A stretch of DNA of 17,609 nt from positions 1 to 17,609 of the forward strand of contig CAZMZJ010000028.1 in NCBI GenBank assembly GCA_964570825.1, read 5' to 3'. The notes beneath the pieces are model-generated. The model was not told the origin of the DNA. It saw only the letters and a program-made list of their open reading frames with translations, and made no database searches. Shown one piece after another: positions 13,747-17,609 of this stretch (its first letter is position 1; each line of letters opens with the position of its first letter). The DNA is from UMGS1002 sp964570825 (GTDB taxonomy: Bacteria; Bacillota; Clostridia; Oscillospirales; CAG-272). The position numbers and the translations under genes were made by a program.

Positions 13747-15570
13747 TCATCTGACCTCAAAAGCAAAAATGTGAGCTTGGGCGCTGCCGTAGGTTGTACG
13801 GAGCGAGTCGGAAAAATATGTGGCAAGCGGAACAAGGCGAATTGCGGTGGTATCAGTGTTTAGATTTTTTCTTATGAGACGCTGATGGTTTTTGTCTGTT
13901 TCATAAATCGTTCGCCATGTCCCGTCGTCGTCGAGAGCCTCGATTCGGAAGGATTTTAGAAGGCTTTTCGGGAAGCCGAAGGTTGTGTAGTTATGGTCAA
14001 GCCGGCGAAAGAGAGTGGCGGATATATTCAGCACTTCTGGATTTCCATCTGTATATTCTCGGTCAAGGTCGCTGTCGGCAACAAGCCGGAAGGATGATAT
14101 GTGAGTTTTTTTATCAAAAGTGTAGGTTATAGGTTTCCCGCACATCCCCCAGTAACCGTTGTCATTACCCCATATCTTGCGCTCGATTCCATTGTGAAGC
14201 ACGGAAGCATCGCCCCACGCGGCGGAGAGAGTGGCCTTGAGCGAAAGCTGAGCGATCGGACGTCTGAATCCCGGCAGAAAACAGTCGTCCTCCATCAACT
14301 GATTTTGAATTTCAATTATCTTTTCTGCGCATGCCTCGCGGGGGGTCAACCCGTATCTTACAGCGACAGACGCCGCAGTACCGGCGGCCTGTCCCATAAC
14401 GCCGCAGGTGGCCATCACACGCACGGTGCTGAAAGCCACATGAGACGCGCTTATATTACGCCCGGCAAACATAAGATTGTTAATATTTTTTGAATACAGA
14501 CAGCGAAGCGGAATTCCGTAAGGCTCGGTCAGACGTTTTTTTTGAAGATGTGCGCCGTCTTTGCCGCTTATGTTGAAGCCGCCGGGCAGGTGGTCGTCAA
14601 TCTGCCAGCCTCCGTATGCGACCGTGTCGGAAAATATCTGTCCGTTCTCGACGTCGTTCTGTGTAAGAATATAGTCCCCAACATATCTGCGGCTCTCGCG
14701 CTTGCCCGGCAGAAATCCGATCCAGTCAAGTTCCCAGTTGTCGGCTCCATGATCACCGCGGTTTTTCATATGGTCCCATACGCCAAAAGCAATTTTGAGA
14801 AGTTCGTCGCGGGTTTTCTCGGTGTCACGTATACTGTCATCCATACCGCCAAGCTCAATCCAGTAAAAATTGGTATATATCATATCAAGACATTTATGAG
14901 GTTTGAAGTGCATCTCTTCGTCTGTGTGATATACATAAGCCCAATCCGGCGGAGTGAAACTGCATTTATGGTCGGTTTCGTGCGCTTGAATCATAAGGCT
15001 CATTCCAATTGTATGTCTATCTGCGGCAGGCAGCCCGAACTCCTCGCCGAAGGTTACCTTTGCCTCGCGTCCGACCATATATTCAGCGTCTGTAAGCTCA
15101 GCAAGAATGCTGTCGCCAGAGCAGTCGATAAAAATTTTAGCATTGACTTTATGCCACGTATATGTTGTCAGTTGAAATCCTGTCACGCTCATAATTGCGC
15201 CTCCGTCAGCCGAACATTCGGCGTCGCAGCAGGTGCAGTTTAACAGGAGGTCGATATTCGGTTCGAAGCGAACTTTTTCATAAAGTACAGAATCCCAGAT
15301 AGAAAAGTTACGTTCGGGGTTACGATACATATTGTCGAGCAATATTTCCTCCATTATGCCGGTTTCCTGCAGATTTCGGACACGGCTTCCGGCACCCGAG
15401 ACCCACATTCGTATTTCGGAGGATGAATTTCCTCCAAGCACCGGACGATCCTGCATCAACACTACCCTCGAGCCGAGCCGGGCTGCAGATACCGCTGCGA
15501 GTATACCTGCCAGTCCGCCTCCGATAACGCATATTTCGGCATCATGACGAATCTCTATTTTCTGTTTCAT
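13747..15570 (-). CDS. FAD-dependent oxidoreductase (PF12831 type) with C-terminal jelly-roll-like domain
   Basis: A 607-residue cytoplasmic-looking flavoprotein without signal peptide. The FAD-binding Rossmann motif is VIGGGLAGILAA (15-26), followed by LGGNSSSEIRMWVSGAG (45-61), a hallmark of the PF12831 'FAD_oxidored' group, and IDCSGDS further on. MFAGRNISASHVAFSTVRVMATCGVMGQAAGTAA forms the late FAD-contacting region. Residues from about 450 to the end are beta-rich and look like a discoidin/F5-8-type jelly roll (W at 'DGTWRTIYETD', ending AHIFAFEVR). Relatives often sit in carbohydrate or glycoside loci, but the substrate is unknown. GGAGA ten bases before the ATG at 15570 fixes the start; a TTG 39 bp upstream is less likely. 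It is divergent from an AraC regulator. Confidence 0.9.
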   Translation of the reverse strand: MKQKIEIRHDAEICVIGGGLAGILAAVSAARLGSRVVLMQDRPVLGGNSSSEIRMWVSGAGSRVRNLQETGIMEEILLDNMYRNPERNFSIWDSVLYEKVRFEPNIDLLLNCTCCDAECSADGGAIMSVTGFQLTTYTWHKVNAKIFIDCSGDSILAELTDAEYMVGREAKVTFGEEFGLPAADRHTIGMSLMIQAHETDHKCSFTPPDWAYVYHTDEEMHFKPHKCLDMIYTNFYWIELGGMDDSIRDTEKTRDELLKIAFGVWDHMKNRGDHGADNWELDWIGFLPGKRESRRYVGDYILTQNDVENGQIFSDTVAYGGWQIDDHLPGGFNISGKDGAHLQKKRLTEPYGIPLRCLYSKNINNLMFAGRNISASHVAFSTVRVMATCGVMGQAAGTAASVAVRYGLTPREACAEKIIEIQNQLMEDDCFLPGFRRPIAQLSLKATLSAAWGDASVLHNGIERKIWGNDNGYWGMCGKPITYTFDKKTHISSFRLVADSDLDREYTDGNPEVLNISATLFRRLDHNYTTFGFPKSLLKSFRIEALDDDGTWRTIYETDKNHQRLIRKNLNTDTTAIRLVPLATYFSDSLRTTYGSAQAHIFAFEVR

Positions 15571-15592
15571 TGTTAAAAAATCTCCATAAAGC

Positions 15593-15621
15593 ACTATAAA
15601 TTTCCGCAATTATGTTGACAA
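15593..15621 (-). promoter_or_regulatory. Promoter of the FAD oxidoreductase gene
   Basis: On the minus strand TTGTCA (15616-15621), a 17-bp spacer and TATAGT (15593-15598). Transcription would begin only about 15-20 bases before the ribosome site. Its -35 box is the other strand of the AraC promoter's -35 box, shifted by one base. Confidence 0.7.
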
Positions 15622-15642
15622 TAAAAAAAAATAGTGTATAAT
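15615..15642 (+). promoter_or_regulatory. Promoter of the AraC-family regulator gene
   Basis: TTGACA at 15615-15620, a 16-bp spacer (an A-rich tract) and TATAAT at 15637-15642. The leader to the ATG at 15705 is about 55 bases and includes a small dyad, TGAT-ATTG-ATCA, at 15675-15686 that could be a regulator site. The -35 box overlaps that of the divergent oxidoreductase promoter. Confidence 0.78.
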
Positions 15643-15704
15643 AATTGTATAGTTCACGGAAAAATAAATCAACCTGATATTGATCAAAATATTGTGGAAA
15701 TGTG

Positions 15705-16622
15705 ATGTGTGTTATGAGAGATTACATTAAACAGCATATTGAAAGCGGAGTGTACGGAAATTCCGCAAACCCGGGCGCGTATATATTTAACAATATTAAG
15801 GGGTGGAGCGATTATCTTATAAACGATAATCTTGTCTTTTCTCACCGTATAAACACTTATACAGCGGAAACATTCGAGGAAGGTCTGCACAGTCACGATT
15901 ACTATGAAATAGTAATATATATTACCGGCGATGTGGAATACATCCGCGAGAATGAGGTATCAGCTCCGACGCCCGGAATGGTGATCTCCTGCGCTCCGGA
16001 CGTTATGCACACGGCACGCCTTTTAGCCGACGGAATATATGAACGTTATGTAATTTATCTTGACCGTCAGTTTTTTACATACTGCGGAGAACAGCTTCCG
16101 CTGCCTGTATTCATCGGGGACGAAAAGGACCACGGCTCTTTGCAGCCGGACGAAGAAATGTTCGGCAAGCTTCGCAGTATTCTCAGTTCAGCTGAGGAAG
16201 CTGCAAGAAAAAACACTGCTTACGGCCGCGCTCTTGCGCACAGCTATATATTTCAGTTTTTTGCTCTGCTCGACGGCTCGGTCAGCATCAGCAGAAACAC
16301 AAGGCTGCCGGAGAATGTTGCCCGCATTAAAAAGTATATCGACACATATTACGGATCGATAGAGGGCGTCAGCGAGATAGCTTCGTATTTCTTCTACAGC
16401 CGCGAGCACGCATCCAGACTTTTCCGTCAGTATTTTAATATTACCTTATCCGATTATCTGATGCAGCGCCGCGTAGCGGAGAGCACGAAGCTACTGCTCG
16501 ATGGAAGCAGCGTTGCCGATGCCTGCTACTCGGTCGGTTTCCATAGTGTTTCCTCTTATATCAACGCTTTCCGGAGAATAACCGGCTGCCTGCCGTCAGA
16601 ATATAAAAAGAAAAAGCAATAA
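15705..16622 (+). CDS. AraC-family transcriptional regulator with N-terminal cupin
   Basis: A 305-residue regulator. The N-terminal sensor is a cupin (about 45-130), with HSHDYYEIVIYITG (62-75) and PGMVISCAPDVMHTARLL (90-107), as in regulators that sense sugars or related small molecules. The C-terminal AraC/XylS double helix-turn-helix covers about 205-300: VSEIASYFFYSREHASRLFRQY and then VADACYSVGFHSVSSYINAFRRITG with the ending PSEYKKK. The ATG at 15705 has TGGA (15695-15698) six bases before it; GTG 15702 and ATG 15714 are alternatives. It is divergent from the FAD oxidoreductase and probably controls it. No transporter or glycosidase is near to hint at the effector. Confidence 0.93.
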   Translation: MCVMRDYIKQHIESGVYGNSANPGAYIFNNIKGWSDYLINDNLVFSHRINTYTAETFEEGLHSHDYYEIVIYITGDVEYIRENEVSAPTPGMVISCAPDVMHTARLLADGIYERYVIYLDRQFFTYCGEQLPLPVFIGDEKDHGSLQPDEEMFGKLRSILSSAEEAARKNTAYGRALAHSYIFQFFALLDGSVSISRNTRLPENVARIKKYIDTYYGSIEGVSEIASYFFYSREHASRLFRQYFNITLSDYLMQRRVAESTKLLLDGSSVADACYSVGFHSVSSYINAFRRITGCLPSEYKKKKQ

Positions 16623-16646
16623 AAAAGCCGGCGCAAGCCGGCTTTT
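16623..16646. terminator. Bidirectional intrinsic terminator after the AraC gene
   Basis: AAAAGCCGGC (16623-16632) pairs perfectly with GCCGGCTTTT (16637-16646) around a GCAA tetraloop of the stable GNRA class. The plus strand has a short T4 run; on the minus strand the run is T6, so it also ends the converging membrane-protein transcript (stop at 16699). Confidence 0.92.
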
Positions 16647-16698
16647 AATTGTATTGTATATTATTACGCTGTTTTAGCGGGCCCCTCCGAGCAAAATA

Positions 16699-16956
16699 TC
16701 ACAGGCTTATCCAGCACCATAAAACAATAAGAAACAGACCTACAACTATACCGCTGCTTGTATAAAGAGCGTCTTTATTTTTACGCTTCTGGACAAGGTT
16801 TATCGCTGTCGCCGTTTCCATTAGAACGGCGGAAAGAGTAAGGATTTCTTTGTTTAATAGGGGTGAAAAATAGTGTCCTGATGCTCTGGCAAAAATCATT
16901 GCTGCGATTATAACGGCTGCTGCTAAAGAGTATAATGTAACCTTAATTGCTCTCAT
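16699..16956 (-). CDS. Small membrane protein of unknown function
   Basis: An 85-residue protein with two clear membrane helices (about 5-24 and 65-84) and a weaker hydrophobic stretch between (about 37-55). The loop QKRKNKDA (56-63) is basic, so it probably faces the cytoplasm. Trp80 and Trp82 lie at the C-terminal membrane edge. AAAGGAA eight bases before the ATG gives good support for translation. It starts 27 bp after the NiaR-type regulator stop and likely shares its transcript. It is too short for the niacin transporter NiaX, and I do not recognise a family. Confidence 0.78.
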   Translation of the reverse strand: MRAIKVTLYSLAAAVIIAAMIFARASGHYFSPLLNKEILTLSAVLMETATAINLVQKRKNKDALYTSSGIVVGLFLIVLWCWISL

Positions 16957-16983
16957 GACAAAATTTCCTTTGCTGTTATTTTG

Positions 16984-17496
16984 TTAAGTTATAAGAACTT
17001 TTTGTTTTTTCAGCTCTTCTTTGACGCGCACGAAGGCGTCATCGGAAGGGCAGAGAATAGTATGCAGGTGAACGCCGCCGGTCAGAGATGACAGCGGCTT
17101 CGCCTCAGAGCAGCGGGAAATAAATTCTTCGATTTCACTTCTTGATGATAGCTGCAGCATGCCGACAAGCTGTCCGTAAACAGGATGCTCGACCACAACG
17201 TCGATTACTTTGCAGCCTGCGTCGACAATAGCGTAAAGCTCCGCGCGCATACCCTCGCTATCATGAAGGCAGGCTATCTGATGTATAATTCCTTTGCTGG
17301 AGCCGTCCGGCTTCTGAAGTAAATACCCGCGGGGGGTTGATATCAAAGCCGAGCCGGAGGCGCGCAGAAACGCTATGTCGTTTACTATAACCTGACGGCT
17401 GACATCGAGTTTGTTTGCCAGGGTTGTGGCATTCACGGGTGCGTCGGCGCTGGATAATATTGTGAGCAGATTACGGCGTCGTGCCTCGGCGTTCAT
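16984..17496 (-). CDS. niaR: NiaR-type niacin-responsive repressor (HTH_11 plus 3H domain)
   Basis: A 170-residue repressor. The N-terminal winged helix (6-62) has TTLANKLDVSRQVIVNDIAFLRASG. The 3H domain (about 75-168) carries the conserved histidines: His78 in CLHD, His104 in VEHPVYGQL and His143/His145 in GGVHLHT. With Glu86 these match the metal-ligand spacing known for the Thermotoga maritima homologue TM1602. NiaR binds nicotinic acid and represses niacin uptake or NAD synthesis genes. The ATG at 17496 is chosen because AAAGGA lies just before it; an in-frame ATG at 17517 has no ribosome site. No nad or niacin transport gene is in the window, so its targets lie elsewhere or beyond the right edge. 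Confidence 0.92.
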   Translation of the reverse strand: MNAEARRRNLLTILSSADAPVNATTLANKLDVSRQVIVNDIAFLRASGSALISTPRGYLLQKPDGSSKGIIHQIACLHDSEGMRAELYAIVDAGCKVIDVVVEHPVYGQLVGMLQLSSRSEIEEFISRCSEAKPLSSLTGGVHLHTILCPSDDAFVRVKEELKKQKVLIT

Positions 17497-17575
17497 GGCG
17501 TTTTTCCTTTCAATCATATGATAAATTTTGTTTCAAAAAAATTTGCTTCCGTCAGATTAAGATGGGTCTAATATC

Positions 17576-17602
17576 AAAAAAGAACATCTTTCGATGTCCT
17601 TT
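17576..17602 (-). terminator. Intrinsic terminator of a gene beyond the right edge
   Basis: On the minus strand GGACATC (17593-17599 complement) pairs with GATGTTC (17582-17588 complement) around a GAAA tetraloop, with one G-T pair, and six T follow (17576-17581). It points to a minus-strand gene ending just right of the window. Between it and the regulator start (17497-17575) I see no convincing promoter hexamers. Confidence 0.85.
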
Positions 17603-17609
17603 GTGGTGC

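Noticed and set aside
14542..15243. Open frame of 233 codons on the plus strand
   Set aside because: It lies wholly antisense to the FAD oxidoreductase, whose motifs are clear, and its product shows no recognisable domain or ribosome site.
1..17609. CRISPR array, insertion sequence, phage or defence genes
   Set aside because: No regularly spaced repeats, transposase, integrase or terminal inverted repeats were found on either strand.

Overview
The window reads as chromosomal DNA of an anaerobic Bacillota bacterium, most likely class Clostridia (an Oscillospirales-type relative is my guess). The reasons are a type II fatty acid synthesis cluster in the fabT-fabH-acpP-fabK order, Shine-Dalgarno sites of AGGAG type, near-consensus TTGACA/TATAAT promoters, and moderate GC. 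No mobile element, CRISPR array or phage gene is visible.

Left part (1-11952). A tRNA-Pro(GGG) gene runs off the left edge on the minus strand. Next to it a strong plus-strand promoter, overlapped by an inverted repeat, drives one long operon: a MarR-type regulator (FabT-like), fabH, acpP, fabK, fabD, fabG, fabF, accB, fabZ, accC, accD, accA, a DegV-family protein, a short biotin-protein ligase and the biotin transporter subunit BioY. It ends at a strong hairpin terminator. The operon covers malonyl-CoA formation (AccABCD), its transfer to ACP (FabD), initiation (FabH), the full elongation cycle (FabF, FabG, FabZ, FabK), biotin uptake and attachment to AccB (BioY, BirA), and a probable fatty-acid-binding protein (DegV/FakB-like). 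The order from fabT to accA matches the streptococcal FASII cluster as I recall it, but without fabM.

Middle part (11953-13700, all minus strand). There is a small four-CxxC zinc-ribbon protein with its own consensus promoter. It is followed by a two-gene unit: a class I SAM methyltransferase and a small protein resembling DUF6054. That unit also has a consensus promoter.

Right part (13701-17609). An FAD-dependent oxidoreductase (minus) and an AraC-family regulator (plus) are divergent, from promoters whose -35 boxes overlap. Then comes a minus-strand pair: an NiaR-type (HTH plus 3H domain) niacin-responsive regulator and a small membrane protein. A terminator for a gene beyond the right edge closes the window.

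Most of the content is recognisable housekeeping biology. The points most worth a second look are the joining of DegV, BirA and BioY to the fatty acid operon, the shortened and substituted BirA, the putative FabT operator, and the oxidoreductase/AraC divergent switch. I see no clearly undescribed defence or mobile system.
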